Shown in pieces: positions 18,870 to 27,504 of a stretch of 64,000 nt of DNA. The DNA lies in contig CAWJKP010000004.1 in assembly GCA_963843465.1 (NCBI GenBank), positions 558,001 to 622,000 of the forward strand, read 5' to 3'. The number at the start of each line of letters is the position of its first letter. Position 1 is the stretch's first letter. The translations under genes and the position numbers were made by a program. Below the pieces are notes generated by a model. The model saw only the letters and a program-made list of their open reading frames with translations, was not told the origin of the DNA and ran no database searches. This DNA is from CAWJKP01 sp963843465. Lineage in GTDB: Bacteria; Planctomycetota; Planctomycetia; Pirellulales; Thermoguttaceae.

Positions 18870-19514
18870 TCAGGCCAGTCCCTTGCGTACAGCCCACACC
18901 GCCGCCTGCGTTCGATCATCGACGCCGATCTTGCGGAGGATGTGCTGAGAGTGCTCCTTGATGGTCTCAAAGCTGATGTGCAGTGCTTGGGCAACCTCCT
19001 TGTTCGTCAGGCCATTGGCCATTTGCCGTAGCACCTCGGCCTCACGTTGGGTCAAAGGAGCGTCGATGTCGGCCGTGATGCGTGGCGTTGCCAGGGCCCC
19101 GGCCACGCGGCGAAGTTCGTCGCGGGTGAAGACACTCTCGCCCGTAGCCGCCTTCGTGATTGCCTTGACCAGTTCGTCCCGGGTGCAGCTCTTTAGCAGG
19201 AAGCCGCTGGCCCCCAGGGCGACCGCCCGGGCGACATGCGCGGGATTATCGAAGGCGGAGAGCATCAGGATGGGCAGATCCGGCTTGTCTAGCTGGATGC
19301 GGCCCAAGGCTGTCAGGCCGTCGCCATCGGGCATGCGGACGTCCATGAGTACGACATCCACTTCGTGCTCCAAGGCGTACTTCACGGCCGCCTGCCCGCT
19401 GACCACCTCGCCGATGACCTTGATCTGTGTGCCTGCCAGCATGGCCTTTACGCCGCTGCGGAGCATTTCATGGTCGTCGGCGATCAACAGTCGAATCTGG
19501 CCTTGCTGGTTCAT
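18870..19514 (-). CDS. NarL/FixJ-type response regulator
   Basis: The protein has 214 residues. I chose ATG 19514 over the upstream TTG because TAGGAGGA lies 8 bases before it. The receiver domain has acidic residues Asp 13-14 (LIADDHEML), phosphoacceptor Asp 58 in LMDVRMPDGDG, the Ser/Thr position in MLSAFD, and Lys in FLLKSC. The C-terminal LuxR-type helix-turn-helix reads LTQREAEVLRQMANGLTNKEVAQALHIS...TIKEHSQHILRKIGV. It is a two-component transcription factor; no sensor kinase gene is next to it. The target genes are unknown. The nearest co-oriented genes are the GH26 gene upstream and the thioredoxin protein downstream. Confidence 0.95.
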   Translation of the reverse strand: MNQQGQIRLLIADDHEMLRSGVKAMLAGTQIKVIGEVVSGQAAVKYALEHEVDVVLMDVRMPDGDGLTALGRIQLDKPDLPILMLSAFDNPAHVARAVALGASGFLLKSCTRDELVKAITKAATGESVFTRDELRRVAGALATPRITADIDAPLTQREAEVLRQMANGLTNKEVAQALHISFETIKEHSQHILRKIGVDDRTQAAVWAVRKGLA

Positions 19515-19633
19515 GCGCAACTCCTCCTAGAAACGGTTGTGGGCCGCTACCTCGGGGATCGGTCCACGTTGGCGGTCATTGTACCCCCGGCGGCAGCCGC
19601 TGCCAGCCGATGGGCAGGGCGAGCCCGTCCCAT

Positions 19634-20673
19634 TTACCTCCTCTGCGCTGCGAATGCGTCCGGCAGATCCTCGCGGTTGACCAGCCAGGGGTGTTCCAGG
19701 AGTTCCTTGGCGTTCTGGTTCCGTCCCAGGCTCCATTTGTAATGCCAGGCGAGGAAGAAGGACGTCTTCGGAAAATGCTTCTGCACCCCGTCCAGGAACC
19801 GGCGGTAGTCGTAGTCGCCCGGCGGGTTGTGCGGGCCGTGGGGGCCGAACTCGGTGAAGCCGAACGGTTTGGGCAGCTTGGCCACCGCGTCGTAGCCGCG
19901 AATGTGCTGCGGATCGACGAAATCGGTGTAGGCGTCCAGCCCGACAACGTCCACGTAGTGGTCGCCGGCATAGTAGGCGGCCGTCTTCTCGCCGTGGTTG
20001 GGCGAGTAGACCCACAACAGGTTATTCAGGCCCTTCGTCTTGGTGAAGTAGTCGAACATCTGCCGCCAGACCCGGATAAACGTCTCGGGCTCCTTGGCGC
20101 CCCACCAGAACCAACCACCATTCATCTCATGGAACGGCCGCCAGAGCACCACCACGTCGGCGTCCTGCAACTCCTTCAGCCCGGCAGCCAGGGTGTCCAG
20201 TTCTTTCATCCAGCGGTCATGGGCCTCGTTGCCGGGGGTGATGAGCTTATTGAGGTCCGCGCCCTGCTCCCACGGTCCGCGGCTCTTGGGATTGGCCGGG
20301 TTGTAGAGGTGCGCTGAATGGTGACCAGGCCACCTTGCTGGGCGTACTCGATGGCCACACGGTTGACGGTCTTGTACTCCAGACTTCCCTTGGCAAAATC
20401 GGCATAGTCCAGGCCGATCATCGCCGGCCAGTGGCCCGTTTTCTCATGGACTTCCGCGCACATCGCCAGTTTGGCAGCGGGGCCGGCATCGGTGAACTGC
20501 CCTGAGAGCAGTCGCTTGTCGGCCCGCTGTGGAAGTCGTTCCAGGTAACTGAGGATTGCCCGGACCTTGGCATTGGCTTTCGGATTGGCGGGCTCCAGTG
20601 CCCGGACTGGACCGGCGCTCACGATTAGCAGCATCGCGACGATGAAGGGAAGGCGTTTCATAAGTTTCGCCAC
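19634..20673 (-). pseudogene. GH26 beta-mannanase-like glycoside hydrolase, one frameshift
   Basis: Two overlapping frames together give a complete GH26 enzyme. The first begins at GTG 20673 (GGGAGA site) or ATG 20661 (MKRLPFIVAMLLI signal peptide) and runs to GLVTIQ near 20320. One missing base there moves the sequence to the next frame, which continues LYNPANPKSRGPWEQG. It includes WRPFHEMNGGWFWWG, with the acid/base Glu in HE, and the nucleophile Glu in FTEFGPHG. FLAWHYKWSLGRNQ and the C-terminal DLPDAF also match the family. GH26 enzymes cut beta-1,4-mannan or related glucans outside the cell. Whether the frameshift is real or a sequencing error cannot be decided from this sequence. Confidence 0.85.
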
Positions 20674-20847
20674 TGCTATCTCCCAGCGAGGAATTGCCTA
20701 CCCTCTGCGGGAAATTATTGCGCAACGTGGGGGGACACGCAAGGGGGAAACTAGACACTAAGGCCCGTAGAACTCGACGTTTCTAGCCAATAAAGACGAA
20801 AAATCAGGGTCTAGTGACAGAAACATTGGACACGTAAGTCCAATAAT

Positions 20848-20883
20848 AAAGGCCACTTACGACTGTTTTCGTAAATGGCCTTT
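20848..20883 (-). terminator. Hairpin terminator after tmRNA
   Basis: Just beyond the tmRNA 3' end the minus strand reads AAAGGCCATTTACGA, a 6-base loop, then TCGTAAGTGGCCTTT followed by ATTATT. The stem is about 15 bp with one G-T pair. Position and form fit a Rho-independent terminator, although the T tract is short and broken. Confidence 0.7.
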
Positions 20884-20886
20884 AGA

Positions 20887-21246
20887 TGGAGGCGGCGGGG
20901 ATCGAACCCGCGTCCCGCGACGTTTCCATGGAAGCCTCTACGTGCGTAGCCGGATGATTTCAGCCTTCACTTCTCCACCCCCAACCGGCTGGGTGTTGGA
21001 TTGGCTAGTCAGGTACAGAGTTTAGTCCCGGGCGTTCCCAACAGTGACCCGGAACGAGTCGGATTTGTGGCCGGCTTTCAGGTCTCTCCGACAAAGTCCT
21101 TCAGCCGGGGTCGCCGTTGCTAGGCGGCCAAGACGAGGTTGTCCTCGGCAAATAAAAGTTTTTGGTCGGCTTTTATCGTGGCCCACTGACCAACCACGGC
21201 ACGCCACTCCCACTTCAAACTGCCCGGTCGAATCCAATTCGCCCCC
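20887..21246 (-). ncRNA. ssrA: tmRNA
   Basis: The 5' end on the minus strand reads GGGGGCGAATTGGATTCGAC, the standard tmRNA opening, and the 3' end reads GCGGGTTCGATCCCCGC then CGCCTCC-A. The two ends pair as a 7-bp acceptor stem (GGGGGCG with CGCCTCC, one G-U). The CCA tail is not encoded. The tag frame lies at 21120-21149: GCC GAG GAC AAC CTC GTC TTG GCC GCC TAG, giving AEDNLVLAA, a tag ending LAA as usual. The RNA frees stalled ribosomes together with SmpB and marks the nascent protein for proteolysis. A TAGAAT -10-like hexamer lies at 21256-21261. Confidence 0.95.
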
Positions 21247-21255
21247 GTTATCCCA

Positions 21256-21261
21256 ATTCTA
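21256..21261 (-). promoter_or_regulatory. Possible -10 box of the tmRNA gene
   Basis: TAGAAT on the minus strand lies 9 bases before the tmRNA 5' end and differs from TATAAT by one base. No good -35 hexamer is found at 16-18 bases upstream, so this is a weak call from position. Confidence 0.35.
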
Positions 21262-21473
21262 CGATGTCTACAACTCCTTGGTTATCGCAGTACCCCCTGT
21301 CGAGCGAAAACACCGCTACACCGCCCATTGGGCTTAGTATATTGTATCGTCCGCCGCGGTAACGGGCTACCGTGAACTTGGCCGGGAAAGTCTAACCCAC
21401 CGAGTTTACCAGCCCGCGTCGCCAGAAGCACGACGAGCGTATACAGTTACGGATAGGGCTGCGCTGGCTTCAT

Positions 21474-22442
21474 TTGGGGTGGGCGTCTGGCGTGTTTGTC
21501 TGGGATGGTGGATTGCGTTTGACGAAGGCCGACCTGGCCGTCGATTTTCCACGGCGGCAGCCGCGAGCGTTCATCTCGCACGCTCACGCCGACCACATGG
21601 CGCGGCACGAGTATGCACTGTGTACACCGGGGACCGCTGCACTCTACCGCTGCCGGATGGGTCGGCGGAGAGTGCGAGAGATGCCCTATCGCGAGCCGAT
21701 CGAGTGGGGTGGTATGCGGCTGACCACCTACCCGGCCGGCCACTGCTTGGGGTCGGCCATGCTGCTGGCCGAAGATCAGGGCCGGCGGCTGCTTTACACG
21801 GGCGACTTTAAGCTGGGCGAGTCGGCCACGGCCGAACGGGCGGAACTGCCCCAAGCCGAGATCCTGGTGATCGAAAGCACCTTCGGCCAGCCCGGCTACC
21901 GGTTTCCTCCCCGCGAGGATGCCTTGCGGGAACTCTTCGCCCTGATCCGAGCGGCGCTCGACGGCGGGGCCACGCCGGTCGTCGAGGCCTACACGCTCGG
22001 GAAAGGGCAGGAAGTGACTCGCCTATTGACGGCCGAAGGCTTCCGCATCGTGCAGCATCCGAGGGTGGACGAGATTAGCCAGGTCTACCAGGCGCAGGGC
22101 GTCGATCTGGGGCCGTACGAGGTCTACCGCGGGCAGTTGGAGCCGGGCCAGACGTTGATTGTTCCTCCGCGAACGCCGCGATTGGCGGGGCTACGACGTG
22201 AAGTCCGCATTGCCGTGACCGGCTGGGCGGTCCACGCGCGGACCAAGTACCGCCTGGGCGTCGATCATGCCGTGCCACTGTCCGACCACGCCGACTACGA
22301 TGAACTGTTCGAGGCCGTCCGTCGCGTGAGTCCGCAAGTGGTCTATTGCACGCACGGGCCGGAGTCGTTCGTGGACCGGCTCCTGGAAGCGGGGTACGAC
22401 GCCCGAGCGCTGGGGCGTCCGACCCAACGGCGGCTTTTCTGA
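21474..22442 (+). CDS. Metallo-beta-lactamase-fold exonuclease-like protein
   Basis: The protein has about 316-322 residues. No ATG is available; TTG 21474 or GTG 21492 are the likely starts, the latter giving VFVWDGGLRLTKADLAVDF, similar to family beginnings. The metal site HAHADH near residue 40, AGHCLGSAM, TGDFK and VIESTFG follow the pattern of beta-CASP-like mRNA 3'-processing exonuclease relatives, including the nucleases associated with DNA ligase and Lhr-type helicase genes. The C-terminal AVTGWAVHARTKYRLGVDHAVPLSDHADYDEL is the typical end of that group. No ligase or helicase gene is next to it here, so involvement in DNA repair is only possible. Confidence 0.85.
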   Translation: MGWASGVFVWDGGLRLTKADLAVDFPRRQPRAFISHAHADHMARHEYALCTPGTAALYRCRMGRRRVREMPYREPIEWGGMRLTTYPAGHCLGSAMLLAEDQGRRLLYTGDFKLGESATAERAELPQAEILVIESTFGQPGYRFPPREDALRELFALIRAALDGGATPVVEAYTLGKGQEVTRLLTAEGFRIVQHPRVDEISQVYQAQGVDLGPYEVYRGQLEPGQTLIVPPRTPRLAGLRREVRIAVTGWAVHARTKYRLGVDHAVPLSDHADYDELFEAVRRVSPQVVYCTHGPESFVDRLLEAGYDARALGRPTQRRLF

Positions 22443-22568
22443 GGCCCGTTTTGCACGAAATGGGGAGCTTCGGGGCACTATTTCTTGCAGGCAGTAGTAG
22501 GTCCTGCCTGCCGGGCAGGACCACGGCTGTCCCGCTTGGCGAGGGGGGCCTACTTGGGGAGTTTGGTC

Positions 22569-24920
22569 ATGCGTTTGACGCTTCGCAACATGTTGGCTTA
22601 CATGGACGACATCCTCGAGGCGGAGGATGCCGAGCAGATCCGCAAGAAGATCGAGGAGAGCAAGCCGGCGACCGAGCAGATGCACCGCATCCGCGACTGT
22701 ATGAGGCGGCTGCGGCTGGGCTCGCCCGATCTGACCGAGCGGGGTGGGGGGCTGGATCCCAACACGGTGGCCGAGTATCTCGATCATCAGCTTGCCAGCG
22801 ACCGCGTGGCGGACTTCGAGAAGGTCTGCCTGGAGTCGGACATTCACCTGGCGGAAGTGGCCTCTTGCCACCAGATCCTGGCCCTGGTGTTGGGTGAGCC
22901 GGCGGAGGTCGATCCGGAGAGCCGGCAGCGGATGTACCAATTGCCGGAGTTGCTTGCGGCCCAGGTGAAAGCGGCCACCGAAGCGGTTAAGGCCGAGCCG
23001 GTGGCCGAGCCGGCGGAAGAGGCTCTGCCGGCGGCGACCGAGCCCTCGCGGCGAGCGAAGCCTGCGGTACCCGATTATCTTCGCCAGGGAAGGAAGTCGA
23101 AAGGCTACCTTTGGGCGCGTTTGGCGGCGCTGGCGGTGGCGGTGGTGGTCCTGGCGGGCATCGCCGGGCTGATGGTCGGCAGGCATCTCGGCTGGACTCT
23201 GGGGAGGCGGGGATTGGAAAGGAATCCCCTGGCCCAAGGGCCGACGGGTACAGCGCCGGAAAAGCCGGTGCCCAAATTGCACGCGGGGGCGAAGATGCTG
23301 ACCGCCGTCGCGCAAGCCGATAAGACGGCGTCGCCCGCCACCGAGACAACGCAGAAACCGGCGTCGCCGATTGCCGGGCGGGCGGGCAAAGCGGACGCAA
23401 CTGCCGCCAAAGCGGAGTCCCCAGCGGCACCCCCGGCCAAACCGGCGGGCACCGCCGGCGCTAGAGATCTCGTGGCCACGCCGGGCAGCGGTGGTCCAGG
23501 AGTCGAAAAGGCGCCGGGTCCGCCCGAGGCGCCCCCTGCTCCTCTGCCGCCACCGCCGAAAGCTCCGGGACCAGGCGCGGAGGCCGCGCCGCTTCCCGGT
23601 GCGAACGTGATAGCCGGCGGTCCCGCCGTGGCGCCGCTTCCGCTGCCGGCCGGCGGAGCTGCCAGGAAGGGAGGATTCCCGCCGGTCGAGCCTCCGGCAG
23701 CCCTACTGGATCGCGTGGGACAACTCGTTTCCCCGCGGGAGGTGCTGGTGAAGTACAGCCCCGAGACGTCTTCGTGGGTACGGGTCTCCAAGGACTTGCC
23801 GCTGATGGCCGGCGACCGTTTTCTGTCGCTGCCCACCTATCGGCCGATCATTTCGCTGGGCGGCGAGATCCGCGTGCAACTGGTGGACAACACCATGGTG
23901 GTCCTGCCCCCCGTCGATCCCCAGCAGGGGCTGTCCGGCCTGGCGGTGGATTACGGGCGGATGGTGGTCCGGCCCGAGGGGAAAACGCCGGCGCGGTTGC
24001 ACCTTCAGGTCGGCGAGCGTTCGGGTACGCTGACGTTGGTCGACGGCGGGAGCACCCTGGCGATCCAGGCCGTGCGGGCGCCAATCTTCAAAGCCGATCC
24101 GGAGAAGGAGGCCGGGCCGCTGGTGGCCGATTTCTTTGCCACCTCGGGAAAGATCCTCTGGCAGGAGACCCGTGCCCCGGAGCCGGTGGCGATGAATGCG
24201 CCCGTGCGGCTGACGCTCAGCGGCCAGCCCGCGGAGCCGACGGCCGTGGACCGTTTCCCCGACTGGATTGCCGCGGACACGGGCAGCATGTTGGAGGCGA
24301 GGGCCTCGACCACGATGGAACCGGAACTGACGCCCAAGCGGTCCCTGGCGTTGACGTTGCAGGAGCTGGCCGAGGACCGCCGGCCGGAGGTCCGCTGGCT
24401 GGCCGTGCGATGCCTGGCGGCCACGGGCGATTTCCGCTTGATAATCAAGGCCCTGGGCAACGCCGAGCAGAAGCAGCGGCCCTGGCGGGATTATATCGAC
24501 CAACTCCAGGCGGCCATCCGCCGCAGTCCACGCTCGGCGGCCGAGGTTCGCACGGGGATGGAGACGCTGCACGGTCAGGAAGGGGTGAGCCTTTACGAAT
24601 TGCTGTGGCGTTACAACGCGCCGGGCGAGAAGGAGCAGGCATTGCCGCCAGCCGACGCCGAGCGGCTGGTCCACCTGCTGGATCATAAAGACCTGGACTT
24701 TCGCGTGCTGGCCTTTTGGAATCTGAAGAATCTGACCAGGGCGGGTCTCAGTTACAATTACAAGCCGGACGACCCGCAGCCGAAGCGGCAACTCGCTGCG
24801 CAGAAGTGGCGCGATCACTTTCGGCAGTTAAGCGCCGGCAAGCCGGCGGAGGAAGCGCCGGTGGCGCCGTTGCCGCCCGACGAAAGTCCGAAGCCGCTGG
24901 ACCGGCCCATGAGTTATTGA
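22569..24920 (+). CDS. Conserved planctomycete membrane protein of unknown function
   Basis: The protein has 783 residues; ATG 22569 is preceded by GGGGAG. The first 130 residues (MRLTLRNMLAYMDDILEAEDAEQIRKKI, then GLDPNTVAEYLDHQL) are a helical conserved module known from many planctomycete genomes, resembling anti-sigma-like zinc-less helical domains. A single membrane segment lies at about 180-203 (LAALAVAVVVLAGIAGLMVG). Next comes a Pro/Ala-rich, low-complexity linker of about 170 residues and then a beta-rich extracellular domain from about 380. The C-terminal 200 residues contain helical repeats. It likely links cytoplasm and envelope; no enzyme motif is visible. It is not obviously in an operon with its neighbours. 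Confidence 0.8.
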   Translation: MRLTLRNMLAYMDDILEAEDAEQIRKKIEESKPATEQMHRIRDCMRRLRLGSPDLTERGGGLDPNTVAEYLDHQLASDRVADFEKVCLESDIHLAEVASCHQILALVLGEPAEVDPESRQRMYQLPELLAAQVKAATEAVKAEPVAEPAEEALPAATEPSRRAKPAVPDYLRQGRKSKGYLWARLAALAVAVVVLAGIAGLMVGRHLGWTLGRRGLERNPLAQGPTGTAPEKPVPKLHAGAKMLTAVAQADKTASPATETTQKPASPIAGRAGKADATAAKAESPAAPPAKPAGTAGARDLVATPGSGGPGVEKAPGPPEAPPAPLPPPPKAPGPGAEAAPLPGANVIAGGPAVAPLPLPAGGAARKGGFPPVEPPAALLDRVGQLVSPREVLVKYSPETSSWVRVSKDLPLMAGDRFLSLPTYRPIISLGGEIRVQLVDNTMVVLPPVDPQQGLSGLAVDYGRMVVRPEGKTPARLHLQVGERSGTLTLVDGGSTLAIQAVRAPIFKADPEKEAGPLVADFFATSGKILWQETRAPEPVAMNAPVRLTLSGQPAEPTAVDRFPDWIAADTGSMLEARASTTMEPELTPKRSLALTLQELAEDRRPEVRWLAVRCLAATGDFRLIIKALGNAEQKQRPWRDYIDQLQAAIRRSPRSAAEVRTGMETLHGQEGVSLYELLWRYNAPGEKEQALPPADAERLVHLLDHKDLDFRVLAFWNLKNLTRAGLSYNYKPDDPQPKRQLAAQKWRDHFRQLSAGKPAEEAPVAPLPPDESPKPLDRPMSY

Positions 24921-25110
24921 TCCTGTGAACAGCTCCGCGTAAACATTGCGGCCGGCGGCATTGCCACCCGCCGAAGATGTGAGGCGACGGTCAGCACAAC
25001 GCCATTGTCGTCGTCCTGCCCCCACTCTTTCGTCGCGAGATCTACAAAATTGCGTTAGACTACCGCCCTGCAGCTCGCGGTTTCTTGAATACCGAAACGA
25101 GGCTGACGCG

Positions 25111-26238
25111 ATGTCCAGCAGAATTCGATGGCTTGCCCTGGCCGTCCCCTTGGCACTTTTGGTAGATGTATCTTGTTGCCGGCAGGATTCTACGGAGCCA
25201 CTGCCTCCTTCCAAGCCAATTCCCGCCGAGCAACTTCGCCAGACCGATGTTCTCCCGCACCTTGAAGGCCCCATCACTGCCGGCAGGAATTACGTCTACT
25301 GCGCGACCTTTCAGCTCGCGTGGAACCAGTCACAGGACAAACTCTTTGGAGAGCCGGTCCATCTGGCGGGCTCGCCGCCGATGGCTAAAGACCTTCTTCG
25401 CGGCGGCAAACTTACCGAGGCCATCCTGCCGCCGGGGTCCTATTTTGTGCGAGCCGGGTTGGTCGAGAATGGCGTGGCCGGCAAGATCCGGGAGGAAATG
25501 GCACACCGCTTCCCCAATGCGACGCTGCATCTGCCCGCCCACATGGAGAGGAATTGGGCGATTGCCTACGCATACCTGGAAACGGCACTGAGGTTCCGTG
25601 AAGCATTCGACCGCTTGAAGGAGCCGCTCGTCTTTCACTCCAAACGCGGTCCAGTGAAGGTCGCCTGCTTCGGGGTTCGCAACCTGGTGGAGTTATCGGA
25701 CCGCGACCGCGCGCTTGCGAAGCAGGTTACGGTGCTTGCCTACGCGGGCGACGACGGTTTCGTCCTGCGGCTGAACACGATCTCCGAGGACGACGAGATA
25801 ATACTGGCGAAGATTAAGCCCGAGCAAACGCTTGGCGCCACCCTTGCCTCGGTCTGCGAGCGGATCAAGCGGCGTGACGGGCTGCAGGAGGACAGCCCAA
25901 CCAAGCTCAAACGTGAGGAATCGCTGGTGGTACCCATCGTCGACCTGAACGTGCAGCGCAAGTACACCGAGCTTGAGGGACGACCCCTGACCAACCCAAA
26001 ATGGTCCAAGATCTACTTGGCCATTGCCGAACAGGGGATTCGTTTCCGGCTTGACGAGGACGGGGCTCGCCTGGAGTCCACGGCGCTTGTGGTAACGCAG
26101 AGCCTGGCGGGAGAGAAGCCTGCCCAGTACATCTTTGACAAGCCGTTCTTACTCTATCTGAAGCGGAAATCCAGGGACCAGCCGTATCTTTCGATGTGGA
26201 TCGAAACGCCGGAGGTGCTAAAGGAGGTCGGGAAGTAA
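25111..26238 (+). CDS. Exported protein, possibly serpin-like
   Basis: The protein has 375 residues; ATG 25111 follows CGAGG. The N-terminal signal is hydrophobic and ends at a Cys pair (VDVSCC), but the lipobox is not ideal. The order of segments suggests a divergent serpin: a central 'GRNYVYCATFQLAW' strand, and near the C-terminus 'GIRFRLDEDGARLESTALVV', a stretch with Glu/Asp-Gly followed by small residues, then 'YIFDKPFLLYLKRK', close to the 'F..PF.F.I' signature that follows the reactive-centre loop in serpins. Many other serpin landmarks are missing. Treat the family as a hypothesis; otherwise this is an unknown planctomycete envelope protein. It stands alone between unrelated genes. 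Confidence 0.5.
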   Translation: MSSRIRWLALAVPLALLVDVSCCRQDSTEPLPPSKPIPAEQLRQTDVLPHLEGPITAGRNYVYCATFQLAWNQSQDKLFGEPVHLAGSPPMAKDLLRGGKLTEAILPPGSYFVRAGLVENGVAGKIREEMAHRFPNATLHLPAHMERNWAIAYAYLETALRFREAFDRLKEPLVFHSKRGPVKVACFGVRNLVELSDRDRALAKQVTVLAYAGDDGFVLRLNTISEDDEIILAKIKPEQTLGATLASVCERIKRRDGLQEDSPTKLKREESLVVPIVDLNVQRKYTELEGRPLTNPKWSKIYLAIAEQGIRFRLDEDGARLESTALVVTQSLAGEKPAQYIFDKPFLLYLKRKSRDQPYLSMWIETPEVLKEVGK

Positions 26239-26625
26239 TCCCGTAAGCTCGTCGCGCGGGCGCCACTGGCTATGCTAGTGCCGCCGTAATGTAGCAGGCA
26301 CACGCCGTGTGCCGTCCGCTGTCTCCGAAAGTACGGGCGGACGGCACACGGAGTGTGCCTGCTACATTGTTTCGTGATTATCCGATTTCCGTGCTAAAGT
26401 GTCGCTTTCGGCATTGCCGTCGCCATCGCTACCCGCGGACCCGGTGGGCGTCACGGCCGGCCCTGTCCGGCAGGGCCGGAACCGCCGCCGGCAGGCTGGT
26501 AGCGACGTTGGCTGTCGTGCCCGATCTGCCGGATCTTGCGAATGCCAGCGGCGTGTCGAGAGCGGAAGATTGCCTCCGTCGCCGGGCCCCGCCGGGTCGA
26601 TACCATGCGGCAGGAGGATGTCTTC
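26239..26625. other. Intergenic region with one large palindrome
   Basis: The interval lacks a convincing gene. It holds the palindrome of family E (26289-26367) and a smaller one at 26455-26479 (CCGGCCCTG...CAGGGCCGG). AGGAGG just before 26626 belongs to the next gene. Confidence 0.6.
26289..26367. repeat. Palindromic element, family E
   Basis: ATGTAGCAGGCACACGCCGT at the left is mirrored by the reverse complement ending GTGTGCCTGCTACAT at the right. The arms are about 30 bp with one or two mismatches around a loop of about 19 bases. It lies between a plus-strand gene end and the next plus-strand gene. The length and symmetry are typical of REP- or MITE-like hairpin elements; no transposase is encoded. 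Confidence 0.8.
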
Positions 26626-27297
26626 ATGAACAAAGACACGTTTCGCGTGGTGACCCGAGGGGCCAATGGACAGATCCGCATCCGCGATTATGATAGCGCC
26701 GAAGACCTGCTGAGACGGCACACGCAGGTCGGCATCGACGATTGCAGCACCGACCTTGCCCTGCGCGGGCTGCCCGTATTCCGCGGCCTGATCGGTCCCA
26801 TGCCGGAAGGCCAGAACGTGATCCGTTACGAATCGCCCGAGATCTTCGAGACCCTGACCAAGGAGTGGAGCGCGATCAAGCCGGGCGCCGATCGCGGAGC
26901 CGGCCGAAGCTCGAAGCGTCCCAAGAGAGCACGGTCTAGCGATGGCTACGCTTTTCCAGAAGATCATCGACCGGGAGATCCCGGCCGAGATCGTCTACGA
27001 GGACGACCTCTGCCTGGCGTTTCGCGACATCCGGCCCCAGGCGCCCGTTCACCTGCTGGTGATCCCCAAGAAGGAGATCCCGTCGGTCAACGAGATTACC
27101 GCGGCCGACGAGTCCCTGGTGGGCCACCTGTTCGTGGTGATGGCACAGCTTGCCGCCCAGCTTGGGCTCAGCGGCGGCTATCGCGTCGTGGCCAATTGCG
27201 GCCCCGACGCGGGGCAGGAAGTGATGCACCTCCACTTCCACCTCTTGGCCGGCCGCCGGCTCCAGTGGCCGCCAGGGTAGGTTATGCTTCAGCATAA
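26626..27297 (+). CDS. Conserved-looking hypothetical protein with abnormally long 3' extension over the HIT gene
   Basis: ATG 26626 has a strong AGGAGGA site. The first 100 residues (MNKDTFRVVTRGANGQIRIRDYDSAEDLL..., then IRYESPEIFETLTKEW) look like a real small protein, followed by a basic stretch RSSKRPKRARSS. The frame does not stop before the HIT gene; it runs through the whole of it in another frame to 27297, producing Arg/Pro/Gly-rich text typical of a shadow. In the +1-shifted frame a TAG lies at 26937-26939, just 2 bases before the HIT start. A one-base error near 26890-26930 would restore that stop, so the true end is probably 26939. Function unknown. Confidence 0.5.
   Translation: MNKDTFRVVTRGANGQIRIRDYDSAEDLLRRHTQVGIDDCSTDLALRGLPVFRGLIGPMPEGQNVIRYESPEIFETLTKEWSAIKPGADRGAGRSSKRPKRARSSDGYAFPEDHRPGDPGRDRLRGRPLPGVSRHPAPGARSPAGDPQEGDPVGQRDYRGRRVPGGPPVRGDGTACRPAWAQRRLSRRGQLRPRRGAGSDAPPLPPLGRPPAPVAARVGYASA
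26942..27280 (+). CDS. HIT-family (histidine triad) nucleotide-binding protein
   Basis: The protein has 112 residues, the usual length of HINT/PKCI-like proteins. It opens with LFQKIIDREIPAEIVYEDD, followed by LAFRDIRPQAPVHLLVIPK, and carries the triad HLHFHLL near the C-terminus (His-x-His-x-His with hydrophobic residues between). GCGGYR-like spacing (GLSGGYRVVANCGPDAGQ) also matches. Members hydrolyse adenosine phosphoramidates or AMP-lysine in the cytoplasm. A small hairpin (GTTATGC-TTCA-GCATAAC) directly follows the stop at 27281-27298 and may end transcription. Confidence 0.95.
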   Translation: MATLFQKIIDREIPAEIVYEDDLCLAFRDIRPQAPVHLLVIPKKEIPSVNEITAADESLVGHLFVVMAQLAAQLGLSGGYRVVANCGPDAGQEVMHLHFHLLAGRRLQWPPG

Positions 27298-27298
27298 C
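27281..27298 (+). terminator. Short hairpin after the HIT gene
   Basis: GTTATGC-TTCA-GCATAAC forms a perfect 7-bp stem with a 4-base loop immediately after the HIT stop codon, followed by AGGGGGG rather than a T tract. It may stabilise or end the transcript; it is weak as an intrinsic terminator. Confidence 0.35.
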
Positions 27299-27336
27299 AG
27301 GGGGGATGTTATGCGGAAGGACAAAAGCAGGGCTAT

Positions 27337-27475
27337 CTTTGGAGTGCGGCGACTAGTCGCCGCTTTTCCGGAGCATCCGCCGTCATAAGGCTACGCGGAA
27401 GCTCCTCTGAAATCCGCTCCTCCGATCCCTGCCTGCCCCTCAAAGAAAGCGGCGACAAGTCGCCGCACTCCAAAG
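27337..27475. repeat. Palindromic element, family D
   Basis: Left arm CTTTGGAGTGCGGCGACTAG (27337 on) and right arm ending CGCCGCACTCCAAAG are inverted copies of about 30 bp, separated by about 75 bases. The arms share the text GCGGCGAC(T/A)AGTCGCCGC, itself a palindrome, so each arm can also fold alone. Located upstream of the zinc-ribbon gene. Confidence 0.75.
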
Positions 27476-27504
27476 CTCCGCCCGCTCTAGTGCTATACTT
27501 GTAC

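Noticed and set aside
20674..21473. Genomic island inserted at the tmRNA gene
   Set aside because: tmRNA is a common integration site, but no integrase or duplicated 3' end is present in the flanks.
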